From positions 124,001 through 188,000 of the forward strand of contig LQBI01000030.1 in the NCBI GenBank assembly GCA_002030045.1: a DNA stretch of 64,000 nucleotides, read 5' to 3'. Under the pieces are notes generated by a model. The model worked only from the letters and a program-made list of their open reading frames with translations, was not told where the DNA came from and ran no database searches. Made by a program: the position numbers and the translations under genes. Source of the stretch: Candidatus Aegiribacteria sp. MLS_C (GTDB lineage: Bacteria; Fermentibacterota; Fermentibacteria; Fermentibacterales; JCC-6). Position 1 is the first letter of the stretch. Each line of letters begins with the position of its first letter. Below, piece by piece: positions 51,393 through 60,128 of the stretch.

Positions 51393-52136
51393 TCCCATCA
51401 ACTTCAGGGCCATGGCCAGGATTGCGGCGGCCAGTACAGCCTTGATCCACCTGTCGCCCTTCCTGACAGCGAAGGTAGTACCCAGCCATCCTCCAATGGA
51501 GGATCCCATCCCCAGTACGAGTCCCGGCACCCACCTGACCTGTCCAGCCGCCGCGAAGACCGAGAGGGACGGTATCGTGTAGACGGCTATGATTATTATC
51601 TTGAGGCTGTTGGTCCTGACCAGGGACAGCCCCCCCGCCACAGAGAGTGCGAAGATGACCAGATAACCCACCCCCGCCTGTATGAAACCACCGTAGATAC
51701 CTATGAAGAAGAACATGAACAGCTGAAGCCGGGGATGAAGCAGACGCCGGGAGGACCGGTCGGCATCCCTGTTCCGAATGGGCCTGAGAATTATTGCAAG
51801 TGCCAGTATCATCACCGCGGACAGGATCATCCTGAAAGCTGCATCGGGTACTTCCAGAGCTATTCCCGATCCGATGAGGGCTCCCAGGACCGCCGAGATG
51901 CCCAGGGTCATCCCCTGCCTGAGATCCCTGAAGCCGTGATTCCTGAAATTCTTCATGGCGAAGATGTTCTGGAGCAGAATAGCCACCCGGTTGGTGCCGT
52001 TGGCCGTGGTGGGCGACAGTCCTCCGAGCAGTATCAGGAGAGGTATCGTAATGAAGGAACCTCCACCGGCCAGTACGTTGATGAACCCTGCCGCCACACC
52101 TGCCAGAAGAAGGAGTATTGCACCGTGGATTTCCAT
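51384..52136 (-). CDS. TauE/SafE family anion exporter
   Basis: A 250-residue protein with eight hydrophobic helices. Both halves carry the family pattern: AAGFINVLAGGGSFITIPLL near the N-terminus and GIYGGFIQAGVGYL in the second half. TauE/SafE proteins export sulfite, sulfoacetate or related anions. ATG 52136 lies after AAGGACA. It is a single gene convergent with the histidine kinase, with nine bases of overlap, so there is no room for a terminator between them. Confidence 0.88.
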   Translation of the reverse strand: MEIHGAILLLLAGVAAGFINVLAGGGSFITIPLLILLGGLSPTTANGTNRVAILLQNIFAMKNFRNHGFRDLRQGMTLGISAVLGALIGSGIALEVPDAAFRMILSAVMILALAIILRPIRNRDADRSSRRLLHPRLQLFMFFFIGIYGGFIQAGVGYLVIFALSVAGGLSLVRTNSLKIIIIAVYTIPSLSVFAAAGQVRWVPGLVLGMGSSIGGWLGTTFAVRKGDRWIKAVLAAAILAMALKLMGLF

Positions 52137-52232
52137 TACCTATTGTCCTTCCTGTGAAGTGAGGACACTAACATGTGCAGGAAAGAGTGCCAAGCCGGGC
52201 CTTGCGCTCACAAAAAGGAGGGTACCACGTCG

Positions 52233-52595
52233 ATGAAACCAATGCTGATGCTGCTGACCCTGATCCCGGTCCTTACCACATCCTGCGGGGGTCCGAAGGA
52301 ACCCGAAGACGTGGTGGAGGCTATGTTCAGGGCGGCTCAGGAAGACGACTAAGAGACAATGCTGGGCTACACGTCGCCGGAGGTCCAGGCCGAGGTGAAC
52401 CTCGGCGCCCTCGAAGGTATGGAGATCATCTCTTACAGCGTCGATGCCGTGGAGGTTTCCGGTGACGGGAACAGGGCCGATGTGGAGTTCACCATAACAC
52501 TGAGGAACATAGCAACCGGGCAGACCGAGGTGGAGGACGACGAAATGGAACTCCTGAGAACCGCCTCCGGTGAATGGTACATAGTGGACATGTGA
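52233..52595 (+). pseudogene. Small DUF4878-like lipoprotein interrupted by one in-frame TAA
   Basis: ATG 52233 follows AAGGAGGG and gives a signal peptide with lipobox VLTTSC, then EDVVEAMFRAAQEDD. A TAA at 52350-52352 breaks the frame, which continues unchanged as ETMLGYTSPEVQAEVN through FTITLRNIATGQ to EWYIVDM. Sequence on both sides matches small NTF2-like lipoproteins with a DUF4878 domain. A Tyr codon would fit the stop position (TAC to TAA). This is a nonsense mutation, a sequencing error or, far less likely, readthrough. Confidence 0.7.
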
Positions 52596-52668
52596 ACCGA
52601 TCCACGGTGCCGGGACATGATCACTGGATTCGCTGACTATACGTTTGTATCTCGACAGGGGGGTCAGA

Positions 52669-53121
52669 TTGATACACGCTGCAGCCGCCATTATTGTGAT
52701 CCTGCTTACGGTGGGGCTGACAGTCATGTTCCTGAAAAGAAGGTACCGCAAGGTCCGGGAGGAAGTGGCCCTGCTCCATCCGGAGCACTCCAGACTGATG
52801 ACCGCGCCCATGGCGAACTTTTTCGGACGGCGGTCGCTGGGCATGGGCCAGGTGCGGGGGAACGGTATCCTGCTGCTCACCCGTGAAGCGGTCCATTTCA
52901 GGATGCTGCTTCCCAGGAGGGAACTTACCATCCCCCTCAGGGACATCGTTTCCATCTCGACCCCCGGGAGTTTCCTCGGCAGGTCCAGGAGGATGAAACT
53001 GCTCCAGATCGATTTCCACAGTGCAGATGCCGGAGAAGACTCCGCCGCCTGGCTGGTGGGTGACCTGGACGAATGGGCTGACCGGCTGCGGGGAATGACC
53101 GGAACGGAGCCGGCGGACTAG
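52669..53121 (+). CDS. Membrane-anchored PH-like domain protein
   Basis: A 150-residue protein with one N-terminal membrane helix (about 4-22) and a basic stop KRRYRKVREE. A compact beta-rich domain follows: RGNGILLLTREAVHF, RELTIPLRDIVSIST and MKLLQIDF, the bacterial PH-like pattern. TTG 52669 is chosen because AGGGGGGTC precedes it; no ATG is available at the helix start. Its last four bases overlap the convergent DUF3276 gene. Confidence 0.65.
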   Translation: MIHAAAAIIVILLTVGLTVMFLKRRYRKVREEVALLHPEHSRLMTAPMANFFGRRSLGMGQVRGNGILLLTREAVHFRMLLPRRELTIPLRDIVSISTPGSFLGRSRRMKLLQIDFHSADAGEDSAAWLVGDLDEWADRLRGMTGTEPAD

Positions 53122-53582
53122 GCGCTGGTGGATCCTGGATCAGGCTCCTCAGGCCTGTCCAGCAGACCCATCTTCTCCAGCCTGAGCGTTACAGCGTAGG
53201 TGCTCCTCTCCAGCTTCTCGGCCAGGGTTTCCAGGTCGGAACCCATGGCGAACCCCTTCCTGAGAGTATCCTCCTCCTCATCGGTCCAGGCCTTTCCGCT
53301 CCTTCCGTGCCGGGATGATCCGGGCCCCTCGGGAAGCGGCCCGCGACCGCTCCCGGCTTTCTCCATCTCGTCCAGGGCCCTGTTCATGAGTTCCCTCACC
53401 TCCGGAGCGTTCTCCTCGAATACGAATATCCTGTTCTGGTCGAAACCGTTGTCGGAGACCCTCCTGGATTCGGTGATGGTCAGGTAGTACCTGAAATTGA
53501 CCGCCTGCCTCACGTCTATGAAGTAGGTGGTCCGGCCTGAGGTCGTCCTGCCGCTGAAGACGATGCCGTTGCTCTCTTCCAT
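53118..53582 (-). CDS. DUF3276 (PUR-alpha-like) protein with SANT-like C-terminus
   Basis: A 154-residue protein. The N-terminal 85 residues match DUF3276, a single-stranded nucleic-acid-binding PUR-like fold (YFIDVRQAVNFRYYLTITES, QNRIFVFEENAPEVRELM). A Gly/Pro-rich linker leads to a short helical domain (about 113-145), KAWTDEEEDTLRKGFAMGS then ERSTYAVTLRLEKMG. This resembles a Myb/SANT-type or sigma-like helix-turn-helix. Standard DUF3276 proteins end after the PUR repeat, so the extra domain is notable. ATG 53582 follows GGGGAGATG; longer upstream frames lack a site. Confidence 0.8.
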   Translation of the reverse strand: MEESNGIVFSGRTTSGRTTYFIDVRQAVNFRYYLTITESRRVSDNGFDQNRIFVFEENAPEVRELMNRALDEMEKAGSGRGPLPEGPGSSRHGRSGKAWTDEEEDTLRKGFAMGSDLETLAEKLERSTYAVTLRLEKMGLLDRPEEPDPGSTSA

Positions 53583-53706
53583 TCTTTCATCTCCCCTCTT
53601 GTGTGTGAACATCCGTTCACAATGATTTTCCTCCGGTTCGCGGGACTTGTCAAGGTGCAATAAGTAAGTAGCTTCTCTGGTCGGACCCTGTCTTTGGAGG
53701 CCGTTC

Positions 53707-55431
53707 ATGTCTGGGAATGCCGGAGTGCTGCCTGTCAGCGCGGAGGAAATGGAGCGGCTGGGATGGGACCGCTGCGATATAATCCTGGTCACCGGGGATG
53801 CCTACGTAGACCATCCCTCCTTCGGTACCGCCATCATAGGGAGGTACCTGGAGAGCCTGGGGTACAGGGTCGGCATCATACCCCAGCCTGACACGGAGTC
53901 CCTCTCGGACATTCTCAGGCTGGGAATTCCCCGGCTCTTCGCGGGAGTATCCTCCGGAGCCATGGATTCCATGGTCAACCATTACACCTCCCTGAACAGG
54001 TCAAGGTCCGAAGATCCATACTCCGAGGGAGGAAGACCCGGCAGACGGCCGGACAGAGCCGTTCTGCGCTACGTGAACCTGGTGCAGAGGGCCATGCCTG
54101 GCGTGCCTGTGGTCATAGGCGGCATCGAAGCCAGCATGAGAAGGGTAAGCCACTACGATTTCTGGAGCGACAGGATCCGGAAGTCCATACTGCTGGATTC
54201 AAAGGCTTCGATACTCGTATATGGAATGGGAGAGAGGGCCGTGGGGGAGATAGCGGCGACGATCTCCGGAGGCGGTGACCTCTTCGGCATCAGTGGTACC
54301 GCCACATGGGCGGACGCCGGCAGGCTTACGGTCCAGAAGTTCGAGGACTGCCTGTACCTGCCGTCCCATGAGGAGGTCGCCGCCGATCCGCGCGCCTTCA
54401 TGGATATGACCGCGACCCTGGAGAGGGAGAGCAACCCCTGGTCGGGAAGGATCCTGGTCCAGAGGGCCGACACCAGGGCTGTCTTTGTCCAGCCTCCAGC
54501 GAAGCCCCTCGATACCGGCGAGATGGACGCCGTGTACTCCCTGCCCTTCACCAGGAAACCCCATCCGTCCTACAGGGAGCCCATTCCGGCCTTCGATATG
54601 ATAAGGGACTCTGTTACGGTGGTTCGCGGCTGTTCCGGAGGATGCAGCTTCTGCGCCCTGGGACTTCACCAGGGCAGGTTCCTGTCCAGCAGAAGCGTCG
54701 GCTCGGTAATTTCCGAGGTCGTATCCATGGTCCGCGGGGAAGGTTTCCGGGGAACGGTAACCGACCTGGGCGGACCCACTGCCAATCTATACGGGCTGGG
54801 ATGCGGCGATGAGGATGCGATGAGGAAATGCAGGAGGACCTCCTGCCTCTGGCCGGACATATGCAGCAGGTTCAGAACGGACCATTCGCAGTACCTCCGT
54901 CTGCTCTCGGAGGTGAGCAGCGTGAAGGGTGTTAAACACGTCTTCGTATCAAGCGGCATAAGGTACGACGTGGCCATGAGGGATCCGGAGTTCATAAGGG
55001 GGCTGGTGTCGCGGCATGTGTCCGGATACCTGAAAATAGCACCCGAACACTTCTCACCCAGGGTCCTCAGACTCATGCGCAAACCTCCGCCCAGGCTATG
55101 GAGGGAATTCCTGACGAAGTTCAGGGAGGAATCCCGGCGGGCGGGCAGGGAGCAGTACGTGGAACCCTATCTGATGGTTGCCTTTCCGGGATGCACTCAG
55201 GGTGACATGGAGCTTGCGGCCGAGGAACTCCGCGAGCAGGGGATGCGGCCTGAAAGGGCCCAGATTTTCCTTCCTACGCCAATGACGATGGCTACTGCCA
55301 TGTACCTCACCGGCATCGATCCTGAGACCGGAGGTCAGCTGGAAGTGACCAGGAGGCCCTCCGAAAAGAGGCGCCAGCTGGGAGCTCTGCCGGGCCATAC
55401 TTCGGCAAGGAGACGGAAGCATGACTACTGA
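53707..55431 (+). CDS. ygiQ: YgiQ family radical SAM protein
   Basis: A 574-residue cytoplasmic enzyme. The N-terminal UPF0313 region starts WDRCDIILVTGDAYVDHPSF. The radical SAM cluster CSGGCSFC has Cys309, Cys313 and Cys316, with AIIGRYLESLGYRVGII and KGVKHVFVSSGIRYD elsewhere. The family is widely conserved; its reaction remains undefined. It is a little shorter than the 600-700 residues common in relatives. ATG 53707 follows TTGGAGG. It diverges from the DUF3276 gene. Confidence 0.93.
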   Translation: MSGNAGVLPVSAEEMERLGWDRCDIILVTGDAYVDHPSFGTAIIGRYLESLGYRVGIIPQPDTESLSDILRLGIPRLFAGVSSGAMDSMVNHYTSLNRSRSEDPYSEGGRPGRRPDRAVLRYVNLVQRAMPGVPVVIGGIEASMRRVSHYDFWSDRIRKSILLDSKASILVYGMGERAVGEIAATISGGGDLFGISGTATWADAGRLTVQKFEDCLYLPSHEEVAADPRAFMDMTATLERESNPWSGRILVQRADTRAVFVQPPAKPLDTGEMDAVYSLPFTRKPHPSYREPIPAFDMIRDSVTVVRGCSGGCSFCALGLHQGRFLSSRSVGSVISEVVSMVRGEGFRGTVTDLGGPTANLYGLGCGDEDAMRKCRRTSCLWPDICSRFRTDHSQYLRLLSEVSSVKGVKHVFVSSGIRYDVAMRDPEFIRGLVSRHVSGYLKIAPEHFSPRVLRLMRKPPPRLWREFLTKFREESRRAGREQYVEPYLMVAFPGCTQGDMELAAEELREQGMRPERAQIFLPTPMTMATAMYLTGIDPETGGQLEVTRRPSEKRRQLGALPGHTSARRRKHDY

Positions 55432-55442
55432 TCCGGTTTAAT

Positions 55443-55473
55443 CACCTATCATGCTATAAGGCATGTACAGGTG
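55443..55473. other. Interrupted inverted repeat between ygiQ and the moeA-like gene
   Basis: CACCT...CATGC and GCATG...AGGTG flank a TATAAG centre. It may be a weak terminator for ygiQ or an operator for the next gene. Confidence 0.35.
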
Positions 55474-55532
55474 TTTGCCGCAGAGTAGCATGAGCTTATG
55501 TTCCAGCTGTTGAATACTCCCGGGAGGACGGC

Positions 55533-56717
55533 ATGATCAGCTCGGAAGATGCACTCAGGATCGTTCTTGAGAATTCGAGTCCCGGCGGCTGCTCGACCCT
55601 GCCTCTGGACGGTGTCACTGGCCTGGTCCTGGCGGAAGACGTCCATTCCGATACGGACCTTCCGTGCGTCGACTCCGCTGCATGTGACGGTTTCGCCGTG
55701 TACGGGGAGGAACTCAGGTACGAGCTGTCTTCGGGAATTGACCTGCCGGAAAAGACCCTGGAGAAATGTGCCTTCCCTGTCAGAAAGGGAGACCCCGTTC
55801 CCCGCGGGACCGACAGGGTGGTCTGCAGGGAAAGGGCTTCGGTGGAGGACGGTATACTCTATATAGAGGAGGCTCCCCTTTCGGGAGCCAATGTGGTCGG
55901 CAGGGGAGAGACCGCTGGGGAGGGCAGGCTGCTGATCGAGACCGGCACCAGGCTGTCCCCGCAGCATGTTGGAATTGCAGCGCTGGCCGGCAGGGAGGTC
56001 CTCAGGGTCTTCACCAGGCCGGCGACCGCTGTGGTATCTGTGGGCGATGACCTGGTCCCTTCCACATGGAGGATGGCACCCGGTCGGGCGAGGGACCCTC
56101 TGATGCCCCTCCTGAGGTCTCAGCTTGAATGCGGCGGATTCTCCCCGGTAGTGGTCATTCATGCCTCAGTCGAGAAGGACAGGCTGACCGAAGGGCTCGA
56201 GCAGGCGCTCTCATGCAGCGAGGTGGTCCTGGTGGCGGGCTGCTCGGGTACGGCGTCCCTTGTCCTGGAGCAGATGGGGTTCGAAGCCGTCTTCAGGTCC
56301 GTGGCACAGTCCCCCGCGGGAGACCTGGTCTTCGCTGTCGGCAAGGGAGGCGGCAGAGTGTTCCTGCTGCCGGACGAACCCGTATCGGCCATGGTGGCCG
56401 CCGAGGAGTACGTGCTCCCATGTCTCCGCAGCATGTCAGGTTTCAAGGGCTGTCGTAAACGGGTATATTCCGGTGAGAGCACATTCGATCACCAGAAGCC
56501 TTCGGGCCTGCTCAGCTTCGTGGGAGTACTGGCTTACAGGGAAGGGAACTCATGGAAGCTTCACAGACCAGAGCACACCAGGACGTCAGGTCTGCCCGGT
56601 TGCGCCAGCATCAACGCCCTGGCCCTGGCAGCCCCGGACCGGCTGGGAATAACCACGGGAGAGAAGGTCCCCTTCCATTTCCTCTGCTCGACTGCGGCAG
56701 AGATCTCCTTCGCATGA
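55533..56717 (+). CDS. MoeA-like molybdopterin molybdenumtransferase, divergent
   Basis: A 394-residue protein with the four-domain MoeA layout. Early motifs are GVTGLVLAEDVHS and SAACDGFAVYG (standard: SxMDGYA). The GD-L motif appears as SVGDDLVPS, and the C-terminal LPxxPVSAMV is present as LPDEPVSAMVAAEEYVLP. The usual GGVSVGxxD motif is replaced by VAGCSGTASLV without the Asp, so metal insertion may be altered. MoeA inserts molybdenum or tungsten into molybdopterin. A sugar-nucleotide or glycosidic function has not been suggested for such variants. The start follows GGGAGGA. Confidence 0.8.
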   Translation: MISSEDALRIVLENSSPGGCSTLPLDGVTGLVLAEDVHSDTDLPCVDSAACDGFAVYGEELRYELSSGIDLPEKTLEKCAFPVRKGDPVPRGTDRVVCRERASVEDGILYIEEAPLSGANVVGRGETAGEGRLLIETGTRLSPQHVGIAALAGREVLRVFTRPATAVVSVGDDLVPSTWRMAPGRARDPLMPLLRSQLECGGFSPVVVIHASVEKDRLTEGLEQALSCSEVVLVAGCSGTASLVLEQMGFEAVFRSVAQSPAGDLVFAVGKGGGRVFLLPDEPVSAMVAAEEYVLPCLRSMSGFKGCRKRVYSGESTFDHQKPSGLLSFVGVLAYREGNSWKLHRPEHTRTSGLPGCASINALALAAPDRLGITTGEKVPFHFLCSTAAEISFA

Positions 56718-56733
56718 GAGGGGCGGAAGACGT

Positions 56734-58485
56734 ATGATCACGCTATTGATGCATCTGCTGCTGCTTCAGCTGCCTTCCGATGCCTGGGAGAACGGTGATG
56801 CCCTTTTTCTCCTGGTTCCGGGACCGGGCGTTCCCTCGGATCCGATGGTGTTCGAGGACCGGGCCGACCATTCCATACAGGGATTATGCAGAGGGTGGCC
56901 GGTGGATCTCGGATCGCCTGGTGCGGGCTTTCCCTATACACCTACTCTTTTCGACCTGGACGGTGACGGGGATATGGAGGTATTCCTGACCGGAGGAGAA
57001 ACCTTCGGGCTGGAGGGCGACGGAGGCTTTCTCCCGGGATGGCCGTCCTCCGAGATGGCCTATATGGGCTACGGGACCAATGCACAGCTTCCGGGCCCCT
57101 CCTGCGCTGATACGGATCAGGACGGCGACTTCGAGGTGATGTGGTCACAGAGGGACTGGTACGCCGGAAGCGCCCACATGTGGAGCTTCAACGGCAGGGA
57201 GACCGATGGGTCCGATATGCCCGGAATGCCTCAGTCGGCCCCCGACCAGTCCTCGAATGCCCTTGTTTCGCCTTTCGTTCTCGCAGATGCTGACAGCGAC
57301 GGTGATCTCGAGGCCTGGTCCGCACACACGCTGGGGAATACCGGCGACTACTGCAGGATATCCGGATTTGATCATTCGGGCAACAGGCTGTTCACCACGG
57401 ACCTGGACCCTGAGGAGGACATACTGGGCCTCTTCTTCGGACAGCTGGACGGCTCGGGAGGGGAGGAGTTCTTCGCAGTAGGGGTCCTGAACGGGAGCTG
57501 GGACCTCCACTGCTTCAACGAGGACGGGGACGAACTGACAGGTTACCCGGTGCAGCTGACGGCGCCCTCCGGCGCATCACCTGTCTTCGGCCCTCCGGTT
57601 CCCTGCGACCTGGATGCCGACGGTGACCTGGAGTTCCTCATCGGCTACAATGTATCTTCGACTTCCTTCGTGGACTGTCGCCATCACGACGGTACGCAGG
57701 TCCAGGGCTACCCCATGAGCGTCTCGTCCGACAGCCAGCTATTCTACATCGGGCTCGGCGACATCACGGGTGACGGATGGCCGGAGCTCCTGGCCATGGA
57801 GAACCAGCTGTCGGGAGACTACAGGGTCTGGGCCTTCCAGTTGGATACCGGGCTTCCCCTGCCCGGCTGGCCCTATCCCGTACCCGACTGGCCCAAGGGT
57901 TTCCCGACCGTGGCAGACCTGGACGGTGACGGTCTGCAGGATGTCTGCTTCGTGACCGACGGCGGAGAACTGTACGCCGTTTCCGGCGACGGCACCCCCG
58001 TCGGCGGATACCCGAAGACCATGGCCTCGCCATCCGTCTCAGGAACTGCTGTGGGTGACATCGACGGCGACGGACTCCTGGAGGTGGTCGCCGCTACCTG
58101 GGACGGACTCGTGTACGCATGGGACACAGAGGGGTCCTCGTCCTCGACCGCCGACTGGCCCATGAGGGGCATCGACCCGCGCAACACAGGTGTTTTCGTC
58201 ATATCAGGGGGATCCGGGCTGGAGGGTCAGGCGCCTCCGGTCAACGGACTGGCAGTGGCCGAGAATCCTTCACGCGGACCGGTCATGTTCATACCGGATG
58301 TCGAGGGTCCCTCCATCCTCGAGATCTTCGACCTCACCGGCAGGACGATCTATTCCGTACAGGTGTCCGGAAGGGGCCCGGTGCTTTGGTACCCGGGGGA
58401 TACAGCCATTGGTGGCGTCTACCTGGCGAGACTTTCCTCCGCAGGGGTGGAGCTGGGTTCGGTCAGGGTGGTCCTGATACACTGA
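56734..58485 (+). CDS. Secreted FG-GAP/VCBS-repeat protein with sorting domain
   Basis: A 583-residue exported protein. A short signal peptide (about 1-16) is followed by repeated calcium-loop motifs: LFDLDGDGDMEVFL, ADTDQDGDFEV, ADADSDGDLEAW, CDLDADGDLEFL, ADLDGDGLQDVCF and GDIDGDGLLEVV. These mark an FG-GAP beta-propeller. The C-terminal 85 residues form a sorting domain (LEIFDLTGRTIYSV, GGVYLARLSSAG). It starts 17 bases after the MoeA-like gene but is otherwise unrelated to it. Likely an extracellular adhesin or surface-binding protein. Confidence 0.85.
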   Translation: MITLLMHLLLLQLPSDAWENGDALFLLVPGPGVPSDPMVFEDRADHSIQGLCRGWPVDLGSPGAGFPYTPTLFDLDGDGDMEVFLTGGETFGLEGDGGFLPGWPSSEMAYMGYGTNAQLPGPSCADTDQDGDFEVMWSQRDWYAGSAHMWSFNGRETDGSDMPGMPQSAPDQSSNALVSPFVLADADSDGDLEAWSAHTLGNTGDYCRISGFDHSGNRLFTTDLDPEEDILGLFFGQLDGSGGEEFFAVGVLNGSWDLHCFNEDGDELTGYPVQLTAPSGASPVFGPPVPCDLDADGDLEFLIGYNVSSTSFVDCRHHDGTQVQGYPMSVSSDSQLFYIGLGDITGDGWPELLAMENQLSGDYRVWAFQLDTGLPLPGWPYPVPDWPKGFPTVADLDGDGLQDVCFVTDGGELYAVSGDGTPVGGYPKTMASPSVSGTAVGDIDGDGLLEVVAATWDGLVYAWDTEGSSSSTADWPMRGIDPRNTGVFVISGGSGLEGQAPPVNGLAVAENPSRGPVMFIPDVEGPSILEIFDLTGRTIYSVQVSGRGPVLWYPGDTAIGGVYLARLSSAGVELGSVRVVLIH

Positions 58486-58552
58486 GAAACTCCCTGGCAC
58501 GGGAGCAAGCTTACCATATTCGAATCCTCATCTTATATAATATCAATAGAAC

Positions 58553-58581
58553 TTGACATAATATAAAGCAGGAATTATGCA
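58553..58581 (+). promoter_or_regulatory. Possible promoter in an AT-rich patch
   Basis: A consensus TTGACA (58553-58558) is followed after 17 bases by TATGCA (58576-58581) inside an AT-rich gap upstream of the DUF4097 gene. The -10 box is weak. Confidence 0.4.
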
Positions 58582-58689
58582 TTTGTAACGGCTGAGCAGT
58601 ACCTGTTATAAGGACGGTCCTGCAGACCGGAAGGTCAGTCGGGTGTTTCAGAGAAACCATCGGGTCCGAAAGAAGGAAAGGGGATCGGA

Positions 58690-59748
58690 ATGGGCGATGA
58701 ACAGAAACAGATACTTCGAATGGTGGCCGACGGAAAGGTGACGCCCGACGAGGGCGCAAGGCTGCTCGAAGCACTGGAGAAGGGCGAGAGGAAGAGGCGT
58801 GAGCAGGATTCCCCGGCCAGTATGGCCAGGGAGAAAAAGAGGCTGATGATGGAACGCGGAATGGAGATGGACGAGCGGACCCGGCTTCGGAAGCATGATG
58901 GGTTCGACGGGCTGAAGGACATCGGCAGGATGGTGAAGACAGCCATCGCCGAGTCACTGCCGGGGATCTTCCATGATGACGATTCGGATCAGGAGTTGTC
59001 GACCGGCCCGGACAGCGACTATTCGGTGCTGGAGGGGCCTCTGGAACTTGAACCGGGGTCCGTACTGAAGGTATCCCGAAGGAAGACCAGGAACGCAGGC
59101 GGAAACCTCTTCCTGACCGGGAGCGACGGCAACACCCTGGAGACGGTCGGTCCCGATGCGCCGGAAGTAAGGTATTCCGTAGACGGGGATACCGTCCATA
59201 TGAGCTGGTCAAATGATGACCTCAGCCTCGCCGTCCCAAGGAGCGTGGCCAGGGTTTCCGTCGGACTCATGGGAGGGGACCTAGTGGTCAGCGACCTTCC
59301 CTCCGAACTTCGCCTGAAGACCAGCGGCGGTAATCTCGGGCTCTACGATGTATCGGGTGAATTCATTGCACGGACGATGGGGGGGAACGTGATCATAAGG
59401 CTCAGCGAGGAATGGTGCGGGGATTCGCGGGCGTCGACCATGGGCGGCAATATATCACTCTCCATTCCAAGGGATACTGAGGCCGGTATCTCAGCCCGCA
59501 CCATGGGTGGGGAGATCATGGTGGACGAAGGCATGAAGCTCGAGAGGGAAAATGGACATTACGGCTCTTCGTCGGTTAGTATTGACCTGGGCGATGGCGG
59601 GGATGCACCCGAGATAAGGTTGAAGACCATGGGAGGAGACATCTCGGTGGCCTATACAGACGGAGGGCAGTATCCTGACAGCGTTAAGGAAGATGGGAAG
59701 AGAGATGGAGCCGGCGGGAAGAACAGCGGAAGAAGAGGAAAGAAGTGA
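58690..59748 (+). CDS. DUF4097 beta-helix protein with SHOCT-like N-terminus
   Basis: A 352-residue protein. Residues 1-40 (QILRMVADGKVTPDEGARLL) are a short SHOCT/YvlB-like helical motif. After a charged linker, about 120-330 form a right-handed beta-helix of DUF4097 type with regular turns: GGDLVVSDLPSELRLKT, GGNLGLYDVSGEF, MGGNISLSIP and MGGDISVAY. The tail is Lys/Arg/Gly-rich. No signal peptide is visible, so it is probably cytoplasmic. Related pairs with DUF2089 regulators occur in envelope-stress loci. The start follows AAGGAAAGGGG. Confidence 0.85.
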   Translation: MGDEQKQILRMVADGKVTPDEGARLLEALEKGERKRREQDSPASMAREKKRLMMERGMEMDERTRLRKHDGFDGLKDIGRMVKTAIAESLPGIFHDDDSDQELSTGPDSDYSVLEGPLELEPGSVLKVSRRKTRNAGGNLFLTGSDGNTLETVGPDAPEVRYSVDGDTVHMSWSNDDLSLAVPRSVARVSVGLMGGDLVVSDLPSELRLKTSGGNLGLYDVSGEFIARTMGGNVIIRLSEEWCGDSRASTMGGNISLSIPRDTEAGISARTMGGEIMVDEGMKLERENGHYGSSSVSIDLGDGGDAPEIRLKTMGGDISVAYTDGGQYPDSVKEDGKRDGAGGKNSGRRGKK

Positions 59749-59751
59749 TCC

Positions 59752-60117
59752 ATGATGCCTGAGAACCGGATACCTCCGGAGTGTCCATCCTGCGGTGGAA
59801 GACTGATCGTGGTCAGGCTGGTGTGCAGTTCCTGCGGCACGGAAGTGAACGGTGAATTCGACGTCTGCCCGGTGTGCACCCTGGGTGAGGGCGGAAGGGA
59901 ACTCTTCGATCTCTTCATGGATGCAAGGGGCAACCTCAAGGAGGTGCAGAGGAAGCTGGGCGTCTCATATCCCACAGCCAGGCAGAGGATCGAGACCATG
60001 TTCCGGGAGCTTCAGGGGGAGAGACCTCCCATGGAGGCTTCGGAAGTCCTCAGGAGACTGGGCGAGGGCGAGATAGACGTCGAAACGGCGATAAGACTGC
60101 TGGCAGGTGAGGACTAG
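59752..60117 (+). CDS. DUF2089 zinc-ribbon regulator
   Basis: A 121-residue protein. A zinc ribbon (CPSCGG with CSSCG) and a second CPVC pair precede a helical DNA-binding-like part, MDARGNLKEVQRKLGVSYPT then ARQRIETMF, typical of DUF2089. A C-terminal SHOCT-like motif (LGEGEIDVETAIRLLAGED) repeats the one in the preceding protein. It starts three bases after the DUF4097 stop, so both belong to one operon and may interact. A role as regulator of that operon is inference. Confidence 0.88.
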   Translation: MMPENRIPPECPSCGGRLIVVRLVCSSCGTEVNGEFDVCPVCTLGEGGRELFDLFMDARGNLKEVQRKLGVSYPTARQRIETMFRELQGERPPMEASEVLRRLGEGEIDVETAIRLLAGED

Positions 60118-60128
60118 ACGTCCGAGTA

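Noticed and set aside
52350-52352. Reassignment of TAA to Tyr
   Set aside because: Most genes are intact, BI-1 appears to end with TAA, and the phosphatase relic also contains TAG; simple mutation or error is more likely. Kept only as a counting exercise.
58518-58527. TTCGAATCC resembling a tRNA T-loop
   Set aside because: No matching acceptor, D or anticodon stem could be formed around it.
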